A stretch of DNA of 64,000 bases, taken from Acanthopleura granulata. Lineage: Eukaryota; Mollusca; Polyplacophora; Chitonida; Chitonidae. The notes under the pieces are model-generated. The model made no database searches. It saw only the letters and a program-made list of their open reading frames with translations, and was not told where the DNA came from. Positions 23,676 through 35,880 of this stretch are shown here, in pieces. A program made the translations under genes and the position numbers. The stretch covers positions 1,302,001 to 1,366,000 of the forward strand of contig JABBOT010000082.1 of the NCBI GenBank assembly GCA_016165875.1, written 5' to 3'. The first letter of the stretch is position 1. Every line of letters begins with the position of its first letter.

Positions 23676-24011
23676 TTAAATGTATTCTGTACTGATTTCT
23701 ATATCATATGTATGATTTTACAACAATAATTAGGTCCCTATAATATATTTGTAGAAATACCCACATGTATGCAATAGTTGTACTGGCTACCATCATCCAC
23801 ATGACTCGTGATCCGGTCACAGTCCACCGCGGATTTAAAGAAAACAAACTGACCCCACGATCACGAATTACAACGTCATCTTAAACAACAAGAAATCCAT
23901 CAAGGGCAGCAAAAACAACACATCCGCCTTTTCACAGATCTGCTAGTCGCATCTAACAGTTAAGAATGAATAACTTAATTGTCAAAAAAAAATTCCCTCA
24001 ATTACATTTAT
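23676..24011. other. No recognisable gene
   Basis: AT-rich spacer before a SINE. Nothing identified. Confidence 0.35.
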
Positions 24012-24303
24012 TATCAAATAAATTTATTTATGTGTTTGATTGGTCTTTTTCGCCGTACTCAAGAATATTTCACTTATACGACGGCGGTCAGCATTATGGT
24101 GGGAGAAAACCGGGCAAAGGTGGGGGGGGGGAGAACCGGAGTAAGCCCACCACCATCCGCAGGTTTCTGGCAGACCGTCTCCCTTACGGCCGGAGAGGAA
24201 GCCTGCATAAGCTGGACTTGAACTCACAGCGACCGCATTGGTGAGAGGCTATTCGGGTTATTTTGCTGCGATAGCGTGCTAACCGACTGAGCCATGGAGG
24301 TTC
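24012..24303 (-). mobile_element. SINE family 1, full length
   Basis: The tail side 'ttgattggtctttttcgccg' and 'catttcac'-type core are on the left. Box B complement 'ggacttgaactcacagcg' and the head 'gctaaccgactgagccatgg' are on the right. It carries a G10 insertion at about 24121-24131 and an extra 'ttcgggtta' in the head region. Confidence 0.86.
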
Positions 24304-25040
24304 CCTATGAAATACAAGCCAAGTTGTTAGAAATTAATGTCCTACTAAAACATGGACTTACTGAACCACTTTCTACAATTCCGTTAAAACTGTCATAATG
24401 GTAAACCGAAACTGACGCTTGTTTCTGAGCCCTTGGGACACACTCGGATGGGGATCAAACCCAACCTTGGACAGGAAATTCTTACATTCCCGAACTCTCA
24501 CACTTTGTGGAGCCCTGACGATAATAATCTCTCCACGGCGTCTAAGCAGTGTAACAGACCATTTGCCTGTCATGACCGTGACGGGAATGCGGGTTACATG
24601 CGGGAATGTTACAAACCCGTTTTTCCACCTGTAACAAAAACTTCAGGTACCACCACGTAATGTTTCACGGATCCACTGGCATGCGACTTTTTTGCCGAGG
24701 TCTTTCTCAAGTAAGTAACCACTTTAATTTCAAATAATACTATGGTACGCTATAGAATGCCTTGAGATTTTCGTTATTACTAGTAAAGAACCCACGTACA
24801 AAGATGAGTATATAATAAAATACATGACTTGAAGGACTAAACCACATCTCACAAAAACAGAACATGAATCTTAAAACTGCAAAATTTTTCATTCACTATG
24901 TAATAAAGTGTGTTCTGATGTCCTTAGGAAATGAGAGTGCTGGTTAGAGTCCAGCGTGGGAGAGGGTGACGGTTTGGCATTAAAAGATTAGGACACACCA
25001 GGTGCGGCTTTAAACCCGGCCCTCGATAGAGATTTTTTTT
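24304..25040. other. No recognisable gene
   Basis: Nothing supported. Overlapping plus-strand frames at 24419-24660 have no known motif. Confidence 0.4.
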
Positions 25041-25389
25041 TTTAGGTCATCTCGATCTTACTTCTCGCGGACACTTGTGTCGTCTGCACGTTTCCTCTCC
25101 TTGAGCCTCTTTGTGGTTGACTGAGAAGTTGAGATACGTTTTCTTCAGTAGTTGTCGGTTGATCCATCAGTGGCAACATCTCAGTTTTTGTGTGAGTTTC
25201 CTTGTTGTGCTTCAGTTGAGAATTGTGTAGCCTGCGTAGTACCTTTATCATGTCAATCGGGTAATTTTGTGCCCTCCTTGTGACCTTGGGTATTTGTGTA
25301 CCTTTGCTCATCAGCATTGGTACGTGTAGCCGAAGGCTTGTGCTGATTTGAGCCGCTGTCGTGTTGATCAATCATGTAACTCATCTGTC
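25041..25389 (-). repeat. Flank of receptor pseudogene 1, shared with other receptor copies
   Basis: Contains 'catcagtggcaacatctca', 'gagtttccttgttgtgcttc' and 'gttgagaattgtgtagcct', which match the region below the 50.3-kb pseudogene (49.63-49.73 kb) and more weakly 4.2-4.3 kb. The open minus-strand frame 25042-25371 here is best explained as decayed flank. Confidence 0.55.
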
Positions 25390-26241
25390 TTTAGTCACTT
25401 AGTGGAGCTACTGTCGCCGCCAGACGCGACCACCTGGAGACAATGGTTCATCTGAGAGGAGGCGTCAGGATGTAACACAGAAGATTTAGGACAGAGTTCA
25501 GACATAACAGAGAGTGGTTCAGCTGATAGGTCACTTCCGGCCACTTCTTTTCTGTATCCAACGGTGCGAGCCACGACGAGAATGTATTAAGTCAGTACCC
25601 AGATTAAAAGCTTACGAAACGCCTTCTTAAATATCACCACGTGTATTTGGCAGGCTAGCGCTGGCCTGGCAAAGTTTTTGTGGACAAACCCTGTCATTAC
25701 AATGTAAAAACAATGCACAATACTTAAGATCTTGGTAAATGGACGCCGCCATATTATCATCCGTTCTCTAAAAAAGTAGAATAGACCACCACGCATGCCT
25801 CCACAGCTAAACACGTCACACTGATGATTGTCAGACGCGCCGGCCTAATGGCCGTCATGTTACTTGACAAACCCGAAGTACAGCTCGAACCGTTTTGTAG
25901 AGAACAAGACACTGGGTTTGCAGGGCATAAATCACCAGGAGAGGGCCGATTATTCAATTAACGATGCAAAGTGACGTTGTGACGCCGGGAAATGCTAACG
26001 ACACCACACACAAGGGAATCACCAACAGGAGTAGCAGCGTATCCACGACAGCGGGGTTAACTATAGTCAGGTTAAGTGACGAAAGACGCGACTTCTTCAG
26101 CAGAGCAAGCTTTATGTAACCATTGGCCAACGTGCTTGTTACGAGCAAAATCACCAACACAACAGCGAAACGCACCCATGACTGCCCATTGGAACTATTT
26201 CGTGTGAAATTCGCCAGCGTGATATTGTTGGCTGATGACAT
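25390..26241 (-). pseudogene. 7TM receptor pseudogene 1 (paralogue of 4392-5453)
   Basis: Starts at 26241 with MSSANNITL as in the intact gene, then TM1 (STLANGYIKLALLKKSR), TM2 (IVNPAVVDTLLLLLVIP; the NLAVVD Leu is Pro) and the TM3 start ending in a stop after SLCIVN. TM4 resumes in another frame (LTIISVTCLAVEACVVVYS), as does the TM5-TM6 join (ARPALACQIHVVIF, KAFRKLLIWVL followed by a stop). DNA similarity continues through the TM7 and tail region to about 25395. TM3 and TM5 are partly deleted. Several independent lesions show it is not functional. Confidence 0.85.
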
Positions 26242-26747
26242 AGCTGGATAGAAAATGTTTCGAGAAAGAGCAGCTCTTCGATAAACTAATGCTTTCACAC
26301 GTTGAACGAAATGACACCTAATTGTGACAGGTGCCTCGCTAATGGGTATGAAACTAAATATGCAACCGAAGAATGTGTTTAGGAGACGTGTTGAATTGGA
26401 GGCAAACTATACAGATGCGCGACGGGTTCTGTAGGGTTGGCGTGTTGGTGATATGCCGTCGATTCAAATGGCTGTGAGTAGATTTACCCGCTAACTGACA
26501 CGGAGTGTTGATCTTCGTAGCCACTATTAGCATGTGATTATATTTACCACGTAAATATTTGATTTGATCCAAATATTCCAAATCAAATCCTCGTGTGAAT
26601 CATGGAGAAGAGTCCTCTAACCATTACACGTGAGTCTTTTGCTAATTGCTCAAGCCAAAGTCGTACACAAATATAGAGAAATACCGATCGGAGAAAAGTC
26701 GGTTTTGATTATGTATGGGTGGTGTGCAATAAAGTTCACGTATGGCC
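26242..26747. other. No recognisable gene
   Basis: The first about 30 bases match the 5' flank of the intact receptor. Nothing else identified. Confidence 0.4.
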
Positions 26748-26852
26748 AAGCATGGGTTTCCTCCCTCCATAATACTGACCGCCGTCGTGTAAGTGAAATA
26801 TTCTTTAGTACGGCGTGAAACACCTATCAAAAAATAAACCAAATCAATAAAT
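26748..26852 (+). mobile_element. SINE family 1, 3' fragment
   Basis: Body and tail only: 'gggtttcctccctccataat', 'ccgccgtcgtgtaagtgaaa' and 'tagtacggcgtgaaacacct', ending in an A-rich tail. The tRNA head is absent. Confidence 0.82.
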
Positions 26853-29009
26853 TAACCGCCCTTTTGGTGCAATCTACAGTATTGCTTGGGAACGTCAAGA
26901 AAAATACACTGACTGAAAATTTCCCGAAACTACAGAAATCTGTTCCAGTAATATCATTCTTATGACCACCAAGACGTAAAATATGCCTTTTAAACTGCAT
27001 AAAATATCCTGCTGCAGCATGTTACGTCATACCTCCTACCATGTGCTAGTCTTTACTTCTTGTACTAAAATGCTCAAAATACCTATAAAAAGTTATATTT
27101 GGGCCCATTATTCACCCATTTTAGACTCTCCCTCCATGCTCTTTTCTGACCAGTTTTCAAATGTTAAGTGTATTAAACCTCATTACACCGATAGGTCGAC
27201 CCGCCGGTTTTCCGCCAAATCTTTCACAAAGATAGACCAGCCGCTACAACAAGCAACCGTTTACGCACCCTGTCAGGCATGTTCAGCTCCCCAGCAGAAC
27301 TACCCTAGCCCTATATCTGTCATCTCAACTGTAAGGGTACCGCTATCGGAGAGGAAAAATGATAAACAAATGACTTGTTCAACACTCTCACAGCGACAGG
27401 CCTTACAGGGGTTCATAACACAACAAAGGGATTTTTTAACACTTGCACCACTTCAGTACATCGCAAAGGCAGATGTGAGCTGCTGGGTAATAAAATAGTC
27501 CACGTGAGTGTTCAGTTCTTACTAATGCACTAAAATTTTAGACTGGTGTCAGAAGCTACGAAACTGTATACCGCACCCGTAATACCACAGGCCGTACGCT
27601 TTGTATGTTTGACGGCAAGCTAACAATTGCAGGGGAATACAAACACAGACAAATGACGATGAGATAGATTTTATTGTCCGTATTATAACGACCTTCTCCC
27701 TGATGCAAAGGCAAAGACCTCAAACTTTCTGCCCGCGATTAATCCGTAGATAATATCGGGCGACGTGAACTTGTGGGTAACAGTAGGCCTACCCCTACCC
27801 CCCCCCCCCACAAAGAAAAGACAAAAAAAAAAGAAAAGAAACAAAACAAAACAAAAAATAAATGGAGCAAATGAAGGTGAATAAACCTTCAGATTCGTAC
27901 AACTGTTGTGTCAGTGGATGAGTGCATCAGCTTACTTCGGAGTATATAAGAATCAACCAACGATGAAGTTGTCACTGCAAGCAGGTGTTGGTGCCTTCTC
28001 GCCGTGGAGGTTTGCCCGCGCGATATTACTTAGTGGCCACTTCTCTTGGCGTTTTGAAGACATTTCGTCTGCATCTGATGATCATACATGACTTTGTAAA
28101 TCCCAAAATGCAATTATACTGTTTATTGCTCTCTCTACTGAAGCGATCTGAACAATGATCCTTTCCTCCCCGACCCCTCCAAAACGCGGAGCAGGAGTAA
28201 GACATTCTAGCCTACAAATCTGAGTGTTATTAATTGTTTGAAGACGTGCAAGCAGATGAATGGATTGAAAATATGAATGCTGTTTTCAATTTGACTGGCT
28301 TGATAGTCTAGATTAAACATATTTTAAACGACGAAAGTCGTAGCTCGAGATGAGTAATGCTGTCTGGTAGTTCCGGCAAAGTGAATGTGTGTGCCAAGAT
28401 TGTGTATGTAGCGTTGGAGCTGATGCAAATTATTTCCCTTGTTCTAGCTGGCCTCTGAGCGTGGTTACGCTGTCAATTGGTCAATACACGATCGATGACG
28501 CTTGTATTGGAACACATTGTTGGCATTCAGTACACATTTATTTATGCATTTATTTATTTATTTACTTATTCTTTTGTTTCTTTGTATAACACTGAAACAC
28601 CACCCTAAACTTTATGATTAACAACCTTTCTTCTCTTTAAGGAAAATTAAGACAAAACAGCGGTATGTGAATGCCACATCCACCTCACTGATCCTTGTCA
28701 CAGTATACAGAACATACTATATTCTATCAAGAAATTTAAGTTTTGGGGTTTGTTATACTTGCATACACAGAAATGAATGTACACGTAAGATTGAACATAA
28801 ACATCTAAAAGCCACTTAAACAAAGTTGCAAGTCCAAAGAAAGAAACTTATGTAAATCTGTTTTTATCCTCCTTTTCTCGTTCAGCATAATCTGTCCTTT
28901 CGTGTTTATACTAAACAGGAATGACAAATTTTCTTGTCGCGTGATCTGGCGTCTATATTGGATTTTTGCAATTTCGATGGAAAACGTCTCCTTCAAAAAC
29001 TCTAGAGAC
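26853..29009. other. No recognisable gene; longest plus-strand frame is unassigned
   Basis: A 171-codon plus-strand frame at 26983-27498 is the longest in the interval. It has no recognised domain or clear signal peptide, and a Cys/Ser/His-rich composition that looks like chance. A C10 tract followed by an A-rich stretch lies at about 27799-27862. 28539-28570 is TTTA-rich without a SINE core. No other feature is supported. Confidence 0.35.
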
Positions 29010-29345
29010 AAAACAGTTAGACTCCAGAGACTAGAGACAAAGCAGTTAGACTCCAGAGACTAGAGACAAAACAGTTAGACTCCAGAGACTAGAGACAAAA
29101 CAGTTAGACTCCAGAGACTAGAGACAAAACAGTTAGACTCCAGAGACTAGAGACTTTAAACAGTTAGACTCCAGAGACTAGAGACAAAACAGTTAGACTC
29201 CAGAGACTAGAGACAAAACAGTTAGACTCCAGAGACTAGAGACTTTAAACAGTTAGACTCCAGAGACTAGAGACTTTAAACAGTTAGACTCCAGAGACTA
29301 GAGACAAAACAGTTAGACTCCAGAGACTAGAGACAAAACAGTTCT
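29010..29345. repeat. Minisatellite, 29/31-bp unit, 11 copies
   Basis: Eleven near-identical units built on 'gttagactccagagactaga'. Most are joined by a 'gacaaaacA'-type linker (29 bp). Three are joined by 'gactttaaac' (31 bp), after units 5, 8 and 9. One unit has 'aaagc' in place of 'aaaac'. Near-perfect homogeneity implies recent expansion, so it is probably length-polymorphic. Confidence 0.95.
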
Positions 29346-31000
29346 CGAAAACCGCTTTTAGAACTTAAATTATTTTTCTTTCGATTCTTATGCAAATTAG
29401 GTTTCCCTGCCCATGTTTAATATGCCACGTAACCTGTTTTTCAGTTAAAATCCTTTTTCACGGTAACTTCATCCTGAAATGAACCATATGTGAATAGCAC
29501 TAATTGCAAATATCCCAATATCTTGATTGCAAGTTTCAAGATTTTTTTTCAAAACTCACACACAGATGGCAGCTGATGGCCGCGTTATTTGCCATGGTAC
29601 GTTCAATAGGTTACATCCCATGTCTGGGAAACAAGGAGGTACAATAGGGTACATCCTATGTCTGTGAATCACGGAGGTTTAGTTTTACATCCGGCTATCT
29701 GCCATTTTGAAGATGTCACATTTTGCTCTGTAGAATGAAAACTGTGAAAAAGTGCTGAATCCTGTACCAAATTGAAACGTGATTTCAGCTGTGATTTTTT
29801 TTCACAGATTATTGAATGATGTTGACTTTGACTTGGGGGGCGAAAGTCTATTATTTCAGTATCAGTTCAACACAGCCATTCATTTCACCAGGACCTTTGC
29901 GATTTGACATTGAAATGACCGGCAATTAATAACATGCGATAGACCTAAGACTGAAAATCAGCTTTAATGAAACAGAAGAAACATCATCAAAACCGGAAGT
30001 TACTGCGGGTTCTTTGCTTATAATACTACCTGAGACACATGGAAGTAATAGCATTTGCTATCCTAATGCATGGAAACAGAACTGACCCAATCGCAATATG
30101 CGTCATTGTGACCCGAAATGCCAGCAAGACCCCATCCATCCCTAGAGGGGACGTAACATTATTTTAATCATCGTCCCCCCCCCCCCACACACACGCCAAA
30201 AATATCAAAGATTAGATCTTTTCTCCCCTCAATGTAAAAGAAGCTTCTTTCCAAATGTAGGCCTAAAAACGCCATCTTTTCCAGACCAAGAGTGATCTGC
30301 TCTCTCTCCTGTACAATTCCTGTGAGAATGGGAATGAGCGCTCCTCACACACACTTATTGAAATATTATATTATTCATGACAGTTAACGTGCGCAGTATG
30401 GCTATAAATCTGCAGATGTGGAGCATTACCTACGTAGATGCCATATATTTGCCGGTCACAGGGAGCACATGCTTAAAACCCTGTCTCAAGTTATCTCCCC
30501 TGGTGTCCAATACTCATTATTTTATTGTTCAAAGTAAATACTAACACTGTCCAAAATATTTATGTTCTTTACAAATAAAGGGATCTCAAGACTTAACCCT
30601 GGAAGGATACAAACTTATCTTTGAAAAAGTACATCATAATATTTTAACCAGCGATCGATTTGAATACTATAAAACAACTTAATTTCGAGCAACCAATACC
30701 ATCCCCTGTGGCAACAAATATTTCAACCAAACGTGTGACCACGTATTGTTTGTGTTGTAATATGTTACCTTCTCTGCCGTATATAGCTTTGTTAATATTG
30801 CATTACACCTTTTCTAAAAACATAGATTTGCAAACACTGCATTATACCGTACTACGGTATGATACTATCTTACACTTTCTAAGCTATAACATAATATATA
30901 TCATACAAATATTTCTATCACATGTATACTTACGAGCAGACTGTGGCCATTGACTGTGGGGAATGCTGGTTTTCCAACATCATAACTCTGAATAAGTAAA
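29346..31000. other. No recognisable gene
   Basis: Contains a short near-duplicate ('aggttacatcccatgtctg' / 'gggtacatcctatgtctg' at 29608-29668) and a C12 tract at about 30175-30187. No gene is supported. Confidence 0.4.
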
Positions 31001-31052
31001 ATTGCCTTGAGTATTGAGTAAAACACCAATCAGACAAGCCAATAAATAAATA
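31001..31052 (+). mobile_element. SINE family 1, tail remnant
   Basis: Only 'ccttgagtattgagtaaaac', 'accaatcaga' and an AATAAATAAATAA tail remain, aligning with the last 50 bp of the SINE. Confidence 0.6.
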
Positions 31053-31739
31053 ATAGAAGGCAATGTGCGAACTAACAGCTTATGAAATTAACGGTAATTA
31101 ACTGTCTAAAATTGTCGACGCCTTTGAATAGCGAATTAGGAGGGCGTATATGCTTTAAGCTAACACCATGGCCAATTTCAAAGCGAAGGCACAATCTGCT
31201 TCAAAATATACGTAGGTAAAAAAGAAACCCATCACCAGTATGATAGAAAAGTATTTTAAACACTCAGTAAGGTTTAAAAGCCGAGATGATGAAAGTCAAC
31301 GTTGGAGATACAGCATTTACGGAGAATTCTAGTATAGACATGTTCTTGATACCCTCAAGGACAAGTCAGTCGCCACCTTGGGAAGCTAGTGTCATTTGGC
31401 AGTTAGGCTGCGACGTCACACCACTTATTAGTTACTCATTAGTGACTGGAATCCCTTTCTGTGAATAGACAGACATCGGTGCAAGAAATCGGGATTTGAG
31501 GTTAATTTATGTGGATAAAGGATTTTGGTCCAGCTGGACAGTCACACAATATACATCATGTGAACGGCCACAATATTTAGGTGTTGGGTCTGGAATTTTA
31601 GTGAATAGACTGCGGGGTAGGTTGGCAACCGAACCGCTTCGAGGCAGCCATGGTCTGAGCATGAGCAGTTTGCGTTGCATATTGTAAAAAGGCTAGATTT
31701 ATATGTATGAAGGAAATGTATTCCCAACATGCCCAGATA
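31053..31739. other. No recognisable gene
   Basis: Spacer. Nothing identified. Confidence 0.35.
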
Positions 31740-32720
31740 ACACACTGACGTCCGGGCGATGTCCAAATTTCGTCCATATAATCGGTTTATCGTTGTTGAC
31801 GGTTAATGATCCCCTCGCCGATGTCCAGGCGATGTCAAATTCCTGTCAAATTCCTCCACCACGTCCAGCCGACGGCGAAAGAATGTTTCAAAACTGGACA
31901 GCTGTATACTGCCCGTGCTAACGTCCAGCGGACATTCAAAACAGGGCAAAAAATGGACATCCATTTTCTACCCGTACCACGACGTCGATCCAGTGGGCAA
32001 ATTAATGACCAAAGCAGGACGTCCGCAGACTGCCGTTACCAGAATGTCCTGTCGACGGCCAAAGATTGACCGAAACTGGACATCCATATATTGCATCTAT
32101 CACGACATCCAGCCGATGGCCAGTAAGTGACAAAAAGTGGACATCCCTTTACTGTCCCTATCACGATGTGATGACCAAACATGAACTTCCGCATACTGCC
32201 AATATCAGGGCGCCCGGTCGACCGCAAATTAATGTCCAGAAATGGACATCTATGTACTGCCCTTGCCAAGACATCCAGCCGATGGACAATACATTACAAA
32301 AATATAGACATCCGCTTACTGCCCGTATCAAGACGCCCGACCTGCGGAAAATTAATGTCCAAATATGGACGTCCGCATACTACACCTTTCAGGGCGTCTT
32401 TATCGACCTCAAATTAATGCTCAAACAAGTACAACCCGGTTTTGCCCCTACTATGACGTCCAGTAGATGGCTAATGCATGACAGAAATGGGTATCTATTT
32501 ACCGCCTGTATCAAGACTTCAAGCCTACAGCAAACAAATGATCAGATGTGGACATTTGAATACTCTCTCTATCAGGACATCCAAAAAGGACAAATTATTA
32601 ATTAAAAGTAACCATGTATATAAGACGTCCAAGCAGTCGACGGCCATGCAGGTATATTGCAGTCAACGTTAAACGTGGACATCCGTATGCTGCAACTAAG
32701 AAGACTTCCAGCCGACATAG
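31740..32720. repeat. Degenerate 61-bp satellite array, about 14 or more units
   Basis: Phase marks of the form 'tggacatccnnntactgccc' recur at about 31898, 31957, 32019, 32080, 32141, 32185, 32246, 32308, 32369, 32431, 32491, 32552, 32611 and 32678. The step is 59-62 bp, with one 44-bp step at 32141-32185 (an internal deletion). Each unit also has a 'cagccgatggcc'-like block. Units are well diverged, so the array is old. The 179-codon plus-strand frame at 32066-32605 is a by-product of the array. Confidence 0.85.
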
Positions 32721-34734
32721 TGTGATTGATATTCTTAAAGGATACTTGTTAGCTGAATATATTATTTGAAAGAAAAGTTTCAGATAGTATGCATGGTACC
32801 CTGGGGTTATTGGCATTTTTAATGAACAGTGAGCTAGTGTAACGGGCTGAAATTGGAGAGCAAGTACGGTAGCACCTGCCAATCAGCTCTTTAAGCTTGA
32901 CTGATCAAGCTAGTGAACTCCTCCCGTGGTATGTGGAGTGTTACAACAACACCGCATCTGTGCTGTTACCGTGTTATCCATGCGTTGTAGTCCACAATGC
33001 CGACCTTTATACATGAACTGGACATTTCCCGCCAAGAGACAATGCACATTCTCCCGTGGACGTGAACAGGAAAATAGGCAAGAGTCGTGAAAAAGATGTT
33101 ACACAGTTTGACGTTATGATTTGTAAGGTAGGTGCATAGTTTCAGGTATATTATTGTGCAATGTTAGGTAATTCTCTGTTGTGTATCATACACTAGAAAA
33201 CTGAATTTAAGGACTTAATACTGATTGACATCAGTTTAAACCTTATTTTAAAACTTTGTTTTGTAAAAGAATTTTGGCATTGCTGTACGACTATTAACAG
33301 AACGATTAAATGTAACATTTAAATAATTTTAGAGAACATACTTGCATAATTATTTTATAAAATAACAAACTGTTTTACAGCAAAGTATGAATTATCCATT
33401 TAAAAGTGGAAAGATTGCAAAAGGCCTGCATTGTAAAGCACTACACTGTTGTAGGTACTATATTATTTATCGAAGCGATCTTAAATGAATCGTTTGCACC
33501 TTGTAACACAGATTAAATATATTTATTAGTTGATTCAGACATGTCTTCAATCACACCATGGATCATGATAGATATGAGTATATGAGCGAGGCAAACACGG
33601 GAGACAACCGGATGAATCTTGTAACTATTCCTGAAGCAAGGCTTGGTTTTCTCTAATCCAAGGAACGAGCCTACAGGTTAAAATTATGGCCAACATCTGT
33701 TCAACAGTTGTTCGCAACTGAAACATCCCTATCACTCTTTCCTCAACCTGAACTACATATCATGAAATTTCTACGGACCGGACCGGAAGGACAGACCTGA
33801 CTAGACTGAAGACGGATCCGTTATATATAATTAACTACAGCACAGAAAGTGGTGCGCTAACATCTCTCACGGTAACACATTTAAAAAGGTCATATTTTAA
33901 GCTATCTATCTACATATACAATATATCATGATTTGATGTAATTTTGGGCTTATTTCTTGGACAGGGCGGAAAAACGCGACCATGAATGCTAGCCTGGGAA
34001 GCCAATTTTAGTGGGTAATCCCCTGTTTTCCCCTGCCAGTTTGGTCACGTGACTCAAACAATATGGCTTTTGTGCAGCGATCACGCTCACGACCTTCGTC
34101 CGTCTGAAACACGAAACAGACCTGTAAATAAAACAACTCTTCATCTACTATATATTTCTGTATACCTTGGAATGTGCTCTTTTTTCTGTACTGCATTGAA
34201 TGATGTCCAGGCAACAATGTATGTGCTGAGGTAATTTTTGTGGGGCTGAGCCCCCTCTAGTCAGGTCGTTATGCCTGTTCGGTCCATCATTCCGGTCTTT
34301 AGGCCGGCCTAGTTTCTAATAGCGGGAGCGTATCATTATATCCTCCATTCTTAAATGCTTTCTAACTACTGTGGTTCATTAAGATATTTCCTAACGGGAC
34401 GCATTACATGCTGCAAAGATGGTCATTTCATTTAACATCATTAACTAAGTGTAGAGATAGTATATCATTATTCCAGAGCTTTAGTCTAGAGAGCTGAGAA
34501 GTGTCATCGTCATCTTTCCCTTGCACGAATAGCCCTCTTTGCTGAAGACACTTAAAACAGGCGTACAACTGTTATGACGAAACCATGGGTTCATAGCAAT
34601 CCTTTTAATTAGCTTTGTATACATACCTTTTCCCCTTTAATAACGGTGGTTTTACCTGAAGACTCTTTCCGTGTACTGGGTGTTTGGTTTTGTATGAAGG
34701 TTCTATGCTCAAATAAATGTCAGTTCAGTCGGTT
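32721..34734. other. No recognisable gene; palindromic E-box at 34044
   Basis: Mostly AT-rich DNA. At 34044-34053 there is a perfect GTCACGTGAC palindrome (a USF/CLEAR-type E-box) ten bases before an ATG (34063) that opens a 14-codon frame (MAFVQRSRSRPSSV). This could be a promoter-proximal site, but no gene downstream is recognised. Confidence 0.35.
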
Positions 34735-35075
34735 ACGGACGTGAGCGGGATAGCCTTTATGGGGTGGAGGCCCGACAGTGGCTATGGCACATTGGCCCAG
34801 CGTCGGGTGGAGGACGTCAGGCCGATGAGCAACAGGATGTTGTGCCGATGGTAAGTTGCGGACGTCGGCAGGATCGTTTGTATGGTATATAGGGCCAACG
34901 TCGGCAGGAGGACGTTGGGTCGATGAGGAAACTGACGTTGAGCCGATGTTATGTTATGGACGTTGGCGGGGTCGTCTTTGTGGGATGTGAGCCCGACATC
35001 TTCTATGGTATATACAACCAAACGTCGGGTGGAGCATGTCGGGCCGATGAACAATATGACGTTGGGCCAAGGATA
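34735..35075. repeat. GC-richer tandem repeat, unit about 98-123 bp, about three units
   Basis: 'ggacgtcggcaggatcgt' (34860), 'ggacgttggcggggtcgt' (34958) and 'ggacgtgagcgggatag' (34737) mark unit starts. Each is followed by 'gtatggtatat' or a variant and by 'ggaggacgttgggtcgatga' or a variant. It shares the 'gacgt...gccgatg' word with the 61-bp satellite, which may point to a common origin. Confidence 0.7.
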
Positions 35076-35721
35076 TAAGCCGAACACGGGCCCACAGCAG
35101 CTCTGTCCTTTACCGGGCATCGGCCGGGAGACTTAATGACGGCTTTGTGTTGTTTGTGTCGGAAGGAAAGTATGTGTTCCAAATGAGAAAGTCCTGCATT
35201 CTGGACACCGCGAGACTTGTCTGCTACGAGATTCTGCAAGATCAGGCTCTGGCCTAGATACACACCATTCCCCCAAATTTCGGGGGATGCGAAGGCCGCG
35301 TATATTTTACGTGTAGTTCCGGCGCTTTACTCAGCGAACTAGGTTATGGCATTTTGATATTTTTTTCTCTAAAAAAAAAAAAAGAGATAAAAAATAACTG
35401 CAGTTCAGCAAGTCACACAACGCGTCCAACAGTTGAGAAAAATCGAGTTGTAATGCAGTATTTTTTACAATCGCAGTTTCCAAAACGAATACTTACTGAA
35501 GTCGAAAGTAGTTGCTTCTGTGGATATTGCGCCAGAGTAGTCCCCCTTAATTTTCATATTTTCAAAATGGCTCGTATCAGTGTGAGAGTCGCTGTCTAGC
35601 ACGTTAGCCATCTTCGTAGAGACTCTCAGTTAAGAGTAAAAGTCCTCTTGTGTTCGGGACATTTCCTGATGTCTACTCCGCAATGGCACCCACACAGGCA
35701 GAGGCGAAGAAAAAAAGCTTT
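35076..35721. other. No recognisable gene
   Basis: Spacer with an A13 tract near 35371. The plus-strand frame 35354-35599 has no known motif. Confidence 0.35.
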
Positions 35722-35880
35722 ATTTATTTCATTGCTGTGCTATGCTGTACTGAATAATATTTCACTTTTACGAGAGGGAGCAAAGCAGAGCTCGGGATAA
35801 GCTCACCACCCGCAGGTTGCTGGCAGACCTTCCCGCTTTCTTGTTTTGGGGCCAACTATGCAGACTCACAGCATCCGCAG
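35722..35880 (-). mobile_element. SINE family 1, diverged, head-truncated
   Basis: 'tttatttatttcattgctgt' tail side, 'tactgaataatatttcactt' core and 'gcaggttgctggcagacctt' body. The 'cagcattatggtggg' stretch is lost and the sequence ends near box B ('agactcacagcatccgc'). Confidence 0.75.

Noticed and set aside
26983..27498. 171-codon plus-strand frame, the longest outside repeats and the receptor
   Set aside because: No domain, signal peptide or repeat is recognised, the composition is patchy, and there is no splice or promoter support. Kept only as a note in the spacer entry.
29010..29345. Possible CRISPR array
   Set aside because: The units are contiguous with no unique spacers and the context is eukaryotic. 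It is a minisatellite.
32066..32605. 179-codon plus-strand frame with KWTSMYCP-like repeats
   Set aside because: Produced by the degenerate 61-bp satellite. The 61-bp period is not a multiple of three and the repeats drift, so it is not a protein repeat.
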